Positions 45,055 to 54,043 of a stretch of DNA of 64,000 nucleotides are shown here, piece after piece (within the stretch, counting starts at the first letter, position 1; every line of letters starts with the position of its first letter). The notes beneath the pieces are model-generated. The model saw only the letters and a program-made list of their open reading frames with translations. It made no database searches and was not told the origin of the DNA. The DNA lies in contig JAHREI010000003.1 in the NCBI GenBank assembly GCA_021733665.1, positions 186,001-250,000 on the forward strand, given 5' to 3'. The stretch comes from Bacillus subtilis (GTDB taxonomy: Bacteria; Pseudomonadota; Alphaproteobacteria; Rhizobiales; Rhizobiaceae). The position numbers and the translations under genes were made by a program.

Positions 45055-45708
45055 TTAATGGTGTGAACGCGCTTCGATAAAGCCGACGATCATTGTCGCC
45101 GGAATACAAATGAGCAGGTAGAGAAGACCAGCCAAAACAAGAGCTGGCAGATACTGGAATGAGTTGGTGCCGATTTCATAAGCGCGTGCTGTCAGTTCCG
45201 GCAGTGCAATGGCGAAGCACAGCGAAGTGGTCTGAAAAATCAGGATTGCGAAACCGAGCAGAGCAGGAATGGCGATGCGTAATCCCTGCGGCACGACGAT
45301 AAAGCGCATCATGTCGAGTTTCGTCAGACCAATGGCTTCGGCAGCTTCACGCTGACCTGCAGGCACAGATTGCAAACCGGCACGGATGATTTCACTGGTA
45401 TAAGCGCCGGTCGTCCAGCTCAATGCCAGAATACTCGCCGACCATGAGGTCAGGGTCAGGCCAGCTGAGGGCAAGCCGAAATAGGCAAATTGCAGCAGAA
45501 CCAGTGACGGTGCACCACGGCCGACCTCGACCAGTGTGAGTGCTGCCCAGCGGGTTGCCTTGATTTTGGACATCACACCGAGCGAGAGAAAAAAGCCCAG
45601 CGGAATACCGATCAGCAGGCTCATGCCGGTGACGATCAGGCTGATGCGTAAGCCTCCGAGCAGCTGCGGCAGCCAGTTATGAAATTGTTCGCTGATAACA
45701 GTGATCAT
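45055..45708 (-). CDS. polar amino-acid ABC transporter permease
   Basis: A 217-residue permease with TM helices from residue 20 on (ISLIVTGMSLLIGIPLGFFL), and the EAA loop YTSEIIRAGLQSVPAGQREA followed by IGLTKLDMMRFIVVPQ. ATG 45708 overlaps the previous stop by four nt (the frame continues upstream but inside the neighbour). With the next permease upstream it forms the membrane channel of the importer. Confidence 0.9.
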   Translation of the reverse strand: MITVISEQFHNWLPQLLGGLRISLIVTGMSLLIGIPLGFFLSLGVMSKIKATRWAALTLVEVGRGAPSLVLLQFAYFGLPSAGLTLTSWSASILALSWTTGAYTSEIIRAGLQSVPAGQREAAEAIGLTKLDMMRFIVVPQGLRIAIPALLGFAILIFQTTSLCFAIALPELTARAYEIGTNSFQYLPALVLAGLLYLLICIPATMIVGFIEARSHH

Positions 45709-46346
45709 CGGGACACCTTCTTTCGCATACGGGCATCTATACTGCGTGACATCCATGCAACCGGCAGGCTAAGCGCGATATAGAGCAGGGCAACAAAGCT
45801 GAAGACCTCAAGACCGCGATAAGTAGCCATAGAAGACTGGTTGGCATAGAAGGTCATTTCGGAAACACCGATTGTCGAGGCAATGGCTGTGTCTTTCAAA
45901 AGACCAATGGCATAGGTTGCCATAGCAGGCAGTGCCACGCGGATAAGCTGCGGCATGATCACATCAATCCACATGCGGAAAGGATGCATGCCGAGCGCTG
46001 CTGCACCTTCCCACTGTCCGCGATGGATGGACAAAAGCGCACCGCGATAAATCTCCGCCATATAGGCAGAGGCAATCAGCCCCAGACCAACAACAGCGGC
46101 AGGGAACGGGGCAACACGAAGATAACCGCTGCCGAGCCCGAAAAAGATAACAAACAGCCAGACAATCGGCGGAATGCTGCGTACAAAAGTAATCAGCGCC
46201 ATTGCTGTCAGACGCAGCCAGAAATGTTTGGATATCCGCGCCAGCATCAACGGCACGCCCAGAACAAGACCGATAGACAGGGCTGCAATCGTCAAACCAA
46301 TTGTTGACGGCAATCCTCTGATAATATTGAGAATTATGTCCTGCAT
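45705..46346 (-). CDS. polar amino-acid ABC transporter permease
   Basis: A 213-residue permease: IIRGLPSTIGLTIAALSIGL near the N-terminus, FVRSIPPIVWLFVIFFG, and the EAA loop SAYMAEIYRGALLSIHRGQW. It overlaps the ATPase stop by one nt (TAATG) and the next permease start by four nt. Confidence 0.9.
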   Translation of the reverse strand: MQDIILNIIRGLPSTIGLTIAALSIGLVLGVPLMLARISKHFWLRLTAMALITFVRSIPPIVWLFVIFFGLGSGYLRVAPFPAAVVGLGLIASAYMAEIYRGALLSIHRGQWEGAAALGMHPFRMWIDVIMPQLIRVALPAMATYAIGLLKDTAIASTIGVSEMTFYANQSSMATYRGLEVFSFVALLYIALSLPVAWMSRSIDARMRKKVSR

Positions 46347-47116
46347 TAGCGATCTCTCACCGCATGCAGAAACCGGCGTGCGCGTTCCGTTTGCGGATCG
46401 CGCATAACGTCTTTACTGATACCGGATTCAATGATGTTGCCATCGGCCATAATCATCACATGGTCGGAAACGCTCTCGGCAAAATGCATTTCATGGGTGA
46501 CGACAATCATGGTCATGCCGTCTTGCGCCAGCTCGCGCATAACAGCGAGAACCTCCAGTCCCAACTCCGGATCAAGTGCCGATGTTGGTTCATCAAACAG
46601 CATGATTTTCGGATTAAGCGCCAGCGCACGGGCAATGGCGATGCGTTGCTGCTGGCCGCCGGAGCAACGATGCGGATATTCTGCCGCCTTGGAATCCAAG
46701 CCCACACGTTTGAGCAGTTCAATGGAGCGTTCATCAGCTTCTTGCTGCGAGCGACCAAGGACACGCTTTTGTGCGAGCGATACGTTTTCCAGCACGCTCA
46801 TATGCGGAAACAGGTTGAAGGACTGGAACACCATACCGGCCGAGCGACGCAAATCGAGAATTTGCTTTTGGGACGGATGCTTTTCAGCGATCAGTTCCAT
46901 ATCACCCAATGTGATACGGCCTTTATCCGGTACTTCCAGATAGTTGAGGCAACGAAGCAACGTGCTTTTACCGGAGCCGCTGGGGCCGATAATCGCCAAT
47001 ACGCCGCCTGGTTGCACGCTCAGGCTAACACTCTTGAGAACCGAGAGTGAGCCGAAGTTTTTCTCAAGCGCTTCCACGTGCACCAGTGGTTTGATGTGAT
47101 TTTGTGTCTGCTGCAT
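46346..47116 (-). CDS. polar amino-acid ABC transporter ATP-binding protein
   Basis: A 256-residue GlnQ/HisP-type ATPase with Walker [17 protein letters not shown]-loop MVFQSFNLFPHMS, signature CSGGQQQRIAIARAL (first residue Cys instead of Leu), Walker [15 protein letters not shown] and His switch VVTHEMHFA. ATG 47116 has GGAAAAGG upstream. First gene of the operon ATPase-permease-permease-binding protein; the shared 37-bp element lies 157 bp upstream. Confidence 0.92.
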   Translation of the reverse strand: MQQTQNHIKPLVHVEALEKNFGSLSVLKSVSLSVQPGGVLAIIGPSGSGKSTLLRCLNYLEVPDKGRITLGDMELIAEKHPSQKQILDLRRSAGMVFQSFNLFPHMSVLENVSLAQKRVLGRSQQEADERSIELLKRVGLDSKAAEYPHRCSGGQQQRIAIARALALNPKIMLFDEPTSALDPELGLEVLAVMRELAQDGMTMIVVTHEMHFAESVSDHVMIMADGNIIESGISKDVMRDPQTERARRFLHAVRDR

Positions 47117-47272
47117 TGCCTTTTCCGTCACCGCCGCCGGATGAAACCTGAACGGCACTGAAATGTGTTACCCCTCGGAACGGCGGTGTGCTGGCAAAGC
47201 TGTTTTTATTTTTGCAATTGTTTACGCCGTTCCGTACTGAGGCCAGTGTGCCGTGCAGGACGCGCGTACCAA

Positions 47273-47309
47273 ATCAAGAAAAGTGGCTAAACGACAAGAT
47301 TTTCTTGAT
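47273..47309. promoter_or_regulatory. shared 37-bp element, copy A (upstream of amino-acid ABC operon)
   Basis: Begins ATCAAGAAAA and ends with ACAAGATTTTCTTGAT. Its two ends form an inverted repeat (ATCAAGAAAA and TTTTCTTGAT), with an inner dyad CAAGA-TTT-TCTTG. A second copy stands at 57880-57916 with 29 of 37 positions identical; both also have two A residues just before. Probable operator of the LysR protein at 48159 (inference). Confidence 0.65.
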
Positions 47310-47413
47310 AATAGGGTGAAGCGGAATTTTGCAGAAGCAGACATGTTCGTGCTTATGCCCTGCAAAGTCAGGTTTACATGAAAGAGTGTTGTCAGAGGTT
47401 GGTCTGTGGCAGA

Positions 47414-48076
47414 TCAGTCAATAATTTGTGCTTTTGCAAACTGAAATTTGGTTTTCACTTTTGCAGCGAGAATGGCATCATGCAGTCTCCCGCTCATAAA
47501 AATATTATCTTCTAATTTGCGCTCGAACCATAAATCTGCGCCTCCAAGTGCTGCTGCTGTTACTGCGATATCATCATCTTCTAGCTTATAAGTTGCCGAG
47601 AGTTCATATCCGTTAATTTCAATTCTCCGGCGCGAATAAAGCTTCTTGCTTTCCGAAGGAATAAAACTGTCTTTGATGGCTCCGAAATTCAGCAAATAAA
47701 AAGGGCCGGGTAGTTGCGTTGTTTTATCTGCCTCATAAATCGGAAACTCGATCAGCCCACCTTCACCGAGATCAAAATTTTTTAAAACTTCGGCTAATTT
47801 GCCTTTTACTGCGTAAAAAGTGCCCGCTGTGAATAAATCACCACAGCGCTTCCAATTTCCCTCAGCAAAGACATACATCGCCTCTGGAAAATCAGTACGT
47901 TCGAGTTTTTCACCCTTTCGATGGCGCAAGTGAGCTTCGAAAATGTGCTTAGGGGAAAGCCCAAGATTGAACGTTGGCGGCGCCCAATCCAAACCAAAAT
48001 GTTTTTCCCGTATACCCTGCCTGTCACCGATTGAAGAGTCGGTCATTACGCTGCTAACCCAGACAGAATTTGGCAT
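47414..48076 (-). CDS. Imm11/DUF1629-like immunity protein
   Basis: A 220-residue protein. The segment FYAVKGKLAEVLKNFDLGEG, then LPGPFYLLNFGAIKDSFIPS, and the C-terminal LWFERKLEDNIFMSGRLHDA parallel in order and spacing the elements of the Imm11-like protein at 28092, so both likely belong to DUF1629/Imm11. The two are otherwise quite different. The frame is open to 48250, but ATG 48076 avoids overlap with the LysR gene. No toxin gene is adjacent. It sits alone between the LysR gene and the ABC operon. Confidence 0.55.
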   Translation of the reverse strand: MPNSVWVSSVMTDSSIGDRQGIREKHFGLDWAPPTFNLGLSPKHIFEAHLRHRKGEKLERTDFPEAMYVFAEGNWKRCGDLFTAGTFYAVKGKLAEVLKNFDLGEGGLIEFPIYEADKTTQLPGPFYLLNFGAIKDSFIPSESKKLYSRRRIEINGYELSATYKLEDDDIAVTAAALGGADLWFERKLEDNIFMSGRLHDAILAAKVKTKFQFAKAQIID

Positions 48077-48158
48077 AGTGCAATCACTCTTATAGACGCG
48101 GTTGTTCGATTGTCTCACTGTGCAGATATAGGGGGCTTGGTCAATGGATTGAGGGCTT

Positions 48159-49112
48159 TTATATGTTGTAAGGAATGTCGTCAGTGACCATTTCACGGCG
48201 CAACATGGCTGACCAGTCTTCGCCTTTGATCCAGTCGCAAAAAGCCGCAATGGTTTTCACACGCCGGTAGCCGCGCGGCACAACCAGATAAAAACCCGGA
48301 ATATCTTCTTCTTTCATGGTGCTTAAAGCATCAATGCCAAGTGGTGCAATCAGCCGCCCCTGACGCAGATCATCCATCGCATCAATAGCCGAAACCAGCC
48401 CCATACCCATCCCTGCCAGAGTGGCGCGGCGCATGGTGGCGGCATCCTGAAACTGCACATCGCCTTTAGCTTCAATATCTTGCAGATCAAGGTGCCGCAG
48501 AACTTTTTGCCATAGATTGGTGGCCAGAACCGGATGCAGCAAAGTCATGCTCAGTAAATCTTCCGGCTTGCGCACCCGATGCGCGAGCGCCGGTGCACAG
48601 CAGATGATTTTCGGGTCACGCACCAGCAAAGTCTGGTCAAATTCCGCCCATTCGCCAAAGCCCCATTGTACCGACACATCAATATCATCGCGGCCAAAAT
48701 CAGGGATTTCCACCATAGTGGTCAGCTGCAAGACCACACCGGGCATAGTGGTGCGGAACTGCTCAAGGCGATCCATCAGATAGCGGGTGGCGAAATAGGG
48801 GCTGGCATTGACATTGATGCGGTTGCGATGACCGGTCTTGGTAACGCGACGCACACCTTCGGCAAATTCATCAAAACCGGCTTGTACAAAATGCGCAAGC
48901 AGAATGGCCTGTTCTGTCGGATCAACGATGCGGCCTTTGCGGTCAAACAGCATAATCCCCAGCGTGTCTTCCAGCAATTTGATCTGCTGGCTGACTGCTT
49001 GCGGGCTGACAAATAATTCATCAGCCGCCTTGCGGAAGCTGCGATAGCGCATCACTGCATGAAACACACGTAAAGCATTGAGCGGGGGAAGGCGCGGCAC
49101 CCTGTCATTCAT
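48159..49112 (-). CDS. LysR-family regulator, GcvA-like; candidate regulator of the shared element
   Basis: A 317-residue GcvA-like regulator (PRLPPLNALRVFHAVMRYRS at the N-terminus). The HTH is FRKAADELFVSPQAVSQQIK with LLEDTLGIMLFDRKGRIVDP following; the effector domain contains DDIDVSVQWGFGEWAEFDQT. It lies on the same strand as, and between, the hydantoinase operon and the amino-acid ABC operon, both of which carry the 37-bp element. It starts 80 nt after the FAD oxidase stop and could be read through from that operon. Inducer unknown. Confidence 0.9.
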   Translation of the reverse strand: MNDRVPRLPPLNALRVFHAVMRYRSFRKAADELFVSPQAVSQQIKLLEDTLGIMLFDRKGRIVDPTEQAILLAHFVQAGFDEFAEGVRRVTKTGHRNRINVNASPYFATRYLMDRLEQFRTTMPGVVLQLTTMVEIPDFGRDDIDVSVQWGFGEWAEFDQTLLVRDPKIICCAPALAHRVRKPEDLLSMTLLHPVLATNLWQKVLRHLDLQDIEAKGDVQFQDAATMRRATLAGMGMGLVSAIDAMDDLRQGRLIAPLGIDALSTMKEEDIPGFYLVVPRGYRRVKTIAAFCDWIKGEDWSAMLRREMVTDDIPYNI

Positions 49113-49191
49113 GGTCTTTAACCATATTGATCGTGACCTGACTGATATGCATTGCCTGCCTCCGCTCTCCCTTATGCTGTTATGGTTTATA

Positions 49192-50397
49192 TCAAATCAC
49201 AGCCTTTTCAAGGAAAGGCTTATTGGCAATCACGCGCTCATAGCCGACTTCGGAGAGGTCAAGCGTGTGGAACGCATTATAGGTGATCAGCTCGGATACA
49301 GCGCGTCCTGTTGCGGGGCCTTGTTGCAAGCCGTGGCCGGAGAAGCCATTGGCATAAATGAAGTTTTCCACCTCGGGATGACGGCCAACAATCAGATTAT
49401 GATCTAGCACGTTGAAGTCATAATGCCCCGCCCATTGGTTAACGACTTTTATCGCCTCAAAGGCTGGTGAGCGTTCTGCAAGAGCCGGCCAGATGATCTC
49501 TTCAAATTCTTCATAACGCGGGGTGAAATCATCCCAATCGACCGCAGGGTCTTCCACTGGCGGACAACCGGTGAGGAAGAAACGGCCTTCAGGGCGACAG
49601 AAAACACCACTCGGATCAATCATCAACGGCAGGCGGCCACCATTGACTGTGGCACTGCCTTCCGGTGTTTGGGCGCAGTCATAGACGAATAATGTGCGTT
49701 TGCGCGGTTCAATCGGCACGTCCAGCCCTGCCATGCGTGCGGTGAGGGCAGCACTGACACCGGAAGCATTGACGATGGTACCTGCCGAGACACTCTGGCC
49801 GGATTTCAGCTCCACACCGGTGACGCGATTGCCATCGCGCTGAATGGCCACCACTTCATCGGTAATATAATCGGCACCGAGTTCACGGGCTTTGTTTTTA
49901 AAGCCATACATCAGGCCGGTATTGTTGAACCAGCCTTCACCGGAGCGGCCATAGGAGGCCAGCAGAATATCGTCGGTATTGAGATGCGGGAATGCGCGGC
50001 TCAGCTCCTCACGATCCCACAGCACCACATCGGCACCGCAGGCGACCTGCACTTCGTGATTTTCACGCAGAGTCTGCACCTGATCTGCCGTATTGGCGAG
50101 GAACAGATAACCGCCTTCGTGGAATTGCAGATCAGGCTTGTCACCGGCAACCTGCATGACTTCCGCAAAATTGCGGATAAATTCTGTGCCGAAACGGCTG
50201 ATTTCCACATTAATCGGATTGGAAAACTGATTGCGGATCGAAGAAGACGACAGCGATGTGGCCGCGCGCACATAGGTCGGATCGCGTTCCACAACGAGGA
50301 TTGAGCCGTCAAAATCAGGATTCTGTGACAGGAAATAAGCGACCGAAGAACCGATGACCGCGCCGCCGATAATCACAACATCATAATGCTGTTTCAT
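49192..50397 (-). CDS. FAD-dependent amine/amino-acid oxidoreductase (DadA-like)
   Basis: A 401-residue flavoenzyme of the DAO family (D-amino-acid/glycine/sarcosine oxidase type). The FAD motif VVIIGGAVIGSSVAYFLSQN is at residues 7-26, and the C-terminal FANGFSGHGLQQGPATGRAV-type segment completes the FAD site. A single subunit is encoded; no electron-transfer partner is adjacent. It would oxidise a secondary amine or amino acid released by the pathway (inference). Its start overlaps the uronate-dehydrogenase-like stop by four nt, and it is the last gene of the operon. Confidence 0.85.
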   Translation of the reverse strand: MKQHYDVVIIGGAVIGSSVAYFLSQNPDFDGSILVVERDPTYVRAATSLSSSSIRNQFSNPINVEISRFGTEFIRNFAEVMQVAGDKPDLQFHEGGYLFLANTADQVQTLRENHEVQVACGADVVLWDREELSRAFPHLNTDDILLASYGRSGEGWFNNTGLMYGFKNKARELGADYITDEVVAIQRDGNRVTGVELKSGQSVSAGTIVNASGVSAALTARMAGLDVPIEPRKRTLFVYDCAQTPEGSATVNGGRLPLMIDPSGVFCRPEGRFFLTGCPPVEDPAVDWDDFTPRYEEFEEIIWPALAERSPAFEAIKVVNQWAGHYDFNVLDHNLIVGRHPEVENFIYANGFSGHGLQQGPATGRAVSELITYNAFHTLDLSEVGYERVIANKPFLEKAVI

Positions 50398-51206
50398 GAT
50401 TTTGCCTCATCATCAGGATGGCCGATATCGACGAACCAGCCACCGAGATAGCGGGTGGAAGGCGCATAAGGATCAGAGCGCTTAGTACGGCTTTCGACAG
50501 CTGCACGATAGCTTTCCGTATTATCTTGCGGCTGGTAACCGAGATGGCCCGCCTTGCTGTTGTCGACCGGTGATACGCGGTTATCCGACATACCGAAACT
50601 GACGGTAAAGCCGACACGCGGCGCAGTGAGGGCGGCGGAAACGAGACGCACGCAATCATCAAAGGACAGCCACGACCACAACATACGGCGGTCAGCAGGC
50701 TCAGGGAACGACGAGAATATACGCAGCGCGACTGTCTCAATGCCGAATTTGTCCCAATAGAGCCGCCCTAAGTCTTCGACAAAACATTTGGACAGACCAT
50801 AGAAACTGTCAGGCCGGTGCGGCGCATCCGCATCAATATGGGTTTCCAGCTCATGATAGCCGATGGCATGGACGGAGGAAGCGTAGATCACACGTTTAAC
50901 GCCGTTTTTGCGGGCGGATTCATAAATATTATAGCTGCCCTGAATGTTGGAACGCAGAATTCGTTCCCAAGACACTTCCAGCGGCTCACCGCCGAAATGC
51001 AGAATCACATCCACGCCTTCCGCCAGTTTCATGATCGCATCAGCATCATCTAGATCGCAGATGACCGCTTCTTCATTCGGCTGCAGATCATTGATCGCAA
51101 CGCGGTCTGTGAGACGCAATTTGCGCGCCAGCGGTGCTAATCCGCGACGTAGTTCGGTGCCGAGCCTTCCGGCAGCCCCCGTGATGAGAATTGTATCAAA
51201 ATCCAT
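50394..51206 (-). CDS. NAD-dependent epimerase/dehydratase, uronate-dehydrogenase-like
   Basis: A 270-residue extended SDR with TILITGAAGRLGTELRRGLA (Rossmann motif, residues 6-25), ICDLDDADAI (NAD adenine-binding Asp), VIYASSVHAIGYHE and the catalytic Tyr-Lys in SFYGLSKCFVEDLGRLYWDK. The segments after the active site (FGIETVALRIFSSFPEP, LWSWLSFDDCVRLV) strongly resemble uronate dehydrogenases, which oxidise hexuronates to aldarolactones. The actual substrate in this cluster may differ. Four nt separate it from the aminotransferase gene, and it overlaps the FAD oxidase start. Confidence 0.8.
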   Translation of the reverse strand: MDFDTILITGAAGRLGTELRRGLAPLARKLRLTDRVAINDLQPNEEAVICDLDDADAIMKLAEGVDVILHFGGEPLEVSWERILRSNIQGSYNIYESARKNGVKRVIYASSVHAIGYHELETHIDADAPHRPDSFYGLSKCFVEDLGRLYWDKFGIETVALRIFSSFPEPADRRMLWSWLSFDDCVRLVSAALTAPRVGFTVSFGMSDNRVSPVDNSKAGHLGYQPQDNTESYRAAVESRTKRSDPYAPSTRYLGGWFVDIGHPDDEAKS

Positions 51207-51209
51207 GAT

Positions 51210-52427
51210 TTATGCCTTTGATGCCGGAATTAAACGTGCAACAGCACCGGCAATACGCCTGATAGCTTCACTCAGCACCTCATCAGATGTTGCCGTCGAG
51301 ATGCGGAAATAAGGTGACATGCCGTAAGCGGCACCCGGTACAGCCGCAACATGGCCTTCATTGAGCAGGTAGTTTGCCACCGCTGTATCATCACTCAGCA
51401 CAGAACCGTCCGGACTTTGCTTACCAATCAGACCAGCACAATTGATAAAGGCATAGAACGCCCCTTCCGGCACACGCAGGCTCAACCCCTCAATCGCATT
51501 GATGCCTTTAACCACCAGATCGCGACGGTTTTGAAATGCATCGCGGAAGGTGCGGATATGCTCTTGCGAGCCTTCAAGCGCGGCTGCACCGGCGGCCTGT
51601 GCAATGGAGCATACGGATGTAATCGACTGGCTCTGCACGGTGGCCATGGCTTTGATGAGCGGCAAAGGGCCAGCGGCATAACCGACACGCCAGCCGGTCA
51701 TCGCATAGGCTTTGGACATGCCGTTGACGATAAGACTGCGGGTTTTCAGCTGCGGGCAGGCTTTGGCAAGAGAGATAAATTTCAGCCCGTCAAAGATGAT
51801 GTGCTCATAAATCTCGTCAGACAGAACCAGCACATGTGGGTGGCGTTCCAGTACCGCGCCGAGCGCCTTGAGGCTGGCTTCATCATAGACTGCACCGGAC
51901 GGATTGCCGGGGGAGTTGAGGAACAACCATTTGGTTTTAGGTGTAATTGCCTGTTCCAGAATATCCGGTGTCAGGCGAAATCCATCTTCCTCGCGGCAAT
52001 GAGCAATCACCGGTTTGCCGCCGAGCAATTTCGCCATTTCCGGATAGGATACGAAATAGGGCGTCGGCAGAATAACCTCGTCACCCTCTTCCAGTGTTGC
52101 CATCAGCGCATTAAAAATGATCTGCTTGGCACCGTTGGAAACGATGATCTCATCAGTGGTATAATCCAGCCCGTTTTCGCGGGAAAATTTGGCGACGATC
52201 GCCTTGCGCAGTGCCAATGTGCCGAGCGCTGCCGTATAGAGCGTGTCACCGGCTTTGGCAGCCTGATAGGCAGCCTCGGTAATATGAGCCGGTGTCGGAA
52301 AATCCGGTTCACCAAGCCCCAGATCAATCACATCAATGCCTTTGGCACTCAGTGCTTTGGCGGCTTGTGAAACGGCCATGGAGGCAGACGGTTTAACCGC
52401 TGCCAGCCGTGATGAAATATAGGTCAT
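51210..52427 (-). CDS. class I/II pyridoxal-phosphate aminotransferase
   Basis: A 405-residue aminotransferase of the AspC/AAT-Ib type. Motifs: VIDLGLGEPDFPTPAHITEA, YTAALGTLALRKAIVAKF, FLNSPGNPSGAVYDEASLKA, VLSDEIYEHIIFD and the PLP lysine in IVNGMSKAYAMTGWRVGYAA. It would transaminate an amino acid intermediate to its keto acid. The start overlaps the HyuB-like stop by four nt. Confidence 0.9.
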   Translation of the reverse strand: MTYISSRLAAVKPSASMAVSQAAKALSAKGIDVIDLGLGEPDFPTPAHITEAAYQAAKAGDTLYTAALGTLALRKAIVAKFSRENGLDYTTDEIIVSNGAKQIIFNALMATLEEGDEVILPTPYFVSYPEMAKLLGGKPVIAHCREEDGFRLTPDILEQAITPKTKWLFLNSPGNPSGAVYDEASLKALGAVLERHPHVLVLSDEIYEHIIFDGLKFISLAKACPQLKTRSLIVNGMSKAYAMTGWRVGYAAGPLPLIKAMATVQSQSITSVCSIAQAAGAAALEGSQEHIRTFRDAFQNRRDLVVKGINAIEGLSLRVPEGAFYAFINCAGLIGKQSPDGSVLSDDTAVANYLLNEGHVAAVPGAAYGMSPYFRISTATSDEVLSEAIRRIAGAVARLIPASKA

Positions 52428-54043
52428 TGTCTCTCCTCCGTGACATAACCCTGAACTTTGTCCTGCTCGCGTGCCGTCGCGCAGCGCTGTGCGGGATTGC
52501 CATATCCGCCGCCGCCCGGCAGGTTAAGCACCAGTCTTTTACCTGCAGGCACATGCTGCCAGCCTTTGGAGCGCATTGCGGTGCCGTCATTGAGTTTCAC
52601 GGAACCTGCAGTCCCGTTTTTCCCACCATTGCGACCGCGCGGCGCTTGTGTAACACGGTCAAACATTGCTGAAAAATCAAATTCATGATTATCCGCCGCA
52701 CCGATTTCGATGACTTGTCCGAGACCGCCGCGGAACTCACCGTCACCGCCGGAATCCGGTCGCAATTCTTTACGCCAGATAATCACTGGTCCCGTATGTT
52801 CTGTCGCCTCAATTGGCATCGTGTGCACACCGGACGGGAAGGCGGTTGCTGACAAGCCATCGAGGGCAGGACGCGCACCCATGCCGCCGGAATTGAACAT
52901 CAGCACTTCGGCATTCTGTCCGTTTTGTCCTGCTACAGGGCGCACGGAAATATGAATATTCCACAAAGCGCCTGCACCTTCAGCCATAATTTGACCCGGC
53001 AAAGCCTTGGCCAGTGCACCAAACACCAGATCCGGCACCATGTGACCGATCACATGCCGCAGACTAACCGGCGCAGGGCGTTGCGCATTGAGAATATTGG
53101 TCTCGGATGACACGGTGAAGAAAGCCAGCGAGGCGGCATTGTTCGGAATTTCCGGTGCCAGCACGCATTTCAGCGCATAGGATGCATAGGCTTTGGTATA
53201 GATAATCGGAACATTGATGCCCCAGCGGCTCATCGGGGCGCTGCCGGTGAAGTCCACATTCACCAGACCGTCCTTCATATCTACCACGGCTGCAAGGCGG
53301 ATCGGTTCATCATAGCCGTCTGTCATCAGCTCATTTGACCACGAGCCTTCAGGGAACTGGGCAAGACGTTCGCGCATGGCATTGGTGGTGCGCGAGAAGA
53401 TAAATTCCGACAGGTTGTCGAGCGATGTCAGGCCGATCTCGCGCATCATATCGACAAGACGGCGATGGCCGACTTCGTTACAGGCGGAGAGGGAGTAGAA
53501 ATCACCGATCACCTGATTAGGCTCACGCACATTGGCACGCAGAATGCGGATCAGGTCTTTATTGACCGCGCCGCGTTCGGCAAATTTCATGATCGGAATC
53601 TGAATGCCTTCTTCATAGACGGATTTACCATCTGCGCCGAAACCACGACCGCCGACATCGACAACATGGGCGGTACAGGCGAAGAACGCGACCAGTTCAC
53701 CATTGAGGAAGGACGGTGAAACCATCGTGATATCATGGAGATGGCCGGTGCCTTTCCACGGATCGTTGGTGACATAGGTGTCACCCTCGAACATTTCATC
53801 ACGCGGAATTTCATTGATAAATTCCAGCACCGCTTCGGCCATAGTATTCACATGACCCGGTGTGCCGGTGACTGCCTGTGCCAGCATCTGCCCTTGCGGA
53901 TCAAACACACCGGCGGAGAGATCGCCAGCTTCACGCACCGAGGTGGAAAAGGCCGTGCGCAGCAAGGTCAGCGCCTGTTCTTCCACTACGGAAATCAGGC
54001 GGTTCCACATGACCTGCATGCGGATTTCATCCAGTTCACTCAT
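52424..54043 (-). CDS. hyuB: hydantoinase B / oxoprolinase family subunit
   Basis: A 539-residue protein of the HyuB family. Conserved regions: TLLRTAFSTSVREAGDLSAG near the N-terminus, GHVNTMAEAVLEF, FFACTAHVVDVGGRGFG and a glycine-rich C-terminus with RPDSGGDGEFRGGLGQVIEI. HyuB pairs with HyuA to hydrolyse cyclic amides (hydantoins, 5-oxoproline, N-methylhydantoin) at the expense of ATP. The C-terminal tail after LNLPGGGGYGNPAQR is short, about 20 residues. It overlaps HyuA by four nt. Confidence 0.9.
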   Translation of the reverse strand: MSELDEIRMQVMWNRLISVVEEQALTLLRTAFSTSVREAGDLSAGVFDPQGQMLAQAVTGTPGHVNTMAEAVLEFINEIPRDEMFEGDTYVTNDPWKGTGHLHDITMVSPSFLNGELVAFFACTAHVVDVGGRGFGADGKSVYEEGIQIPIMKFAERGAVNKDLIRILRANVREPNQVIGDFYSLSACNEVGHRRLVDMMREIGLTSLDNLSEFIFSRTTNAMRERLAQFPEGSWSNELMTDGYDEPIRLAAVVDMKDGLVNVDFTGSAPMSRWGINVPIIYTKAYASYALKCVLAPEIPNNAASLAFFTVSSETNILNAQRPAPVSLRHVIGHMVPDLVFGALAKALPGQIMAEGAGALWNIHISVRPVAGQNGQNAEVLMFNSGGMGARPALDGLSATAFPSGVHTMPIEATEHTGPVIIWRKELRPDSGGDGEFRGGLGQVIEIGAADNHEFDFSAMFDRVTQAPRGRNGGKNGTAGSVKLNDGTAMRSKGWQHVPAGKRLVLNLPGGGGYGNPAQRCATAREQDKVQGYVTEERQ

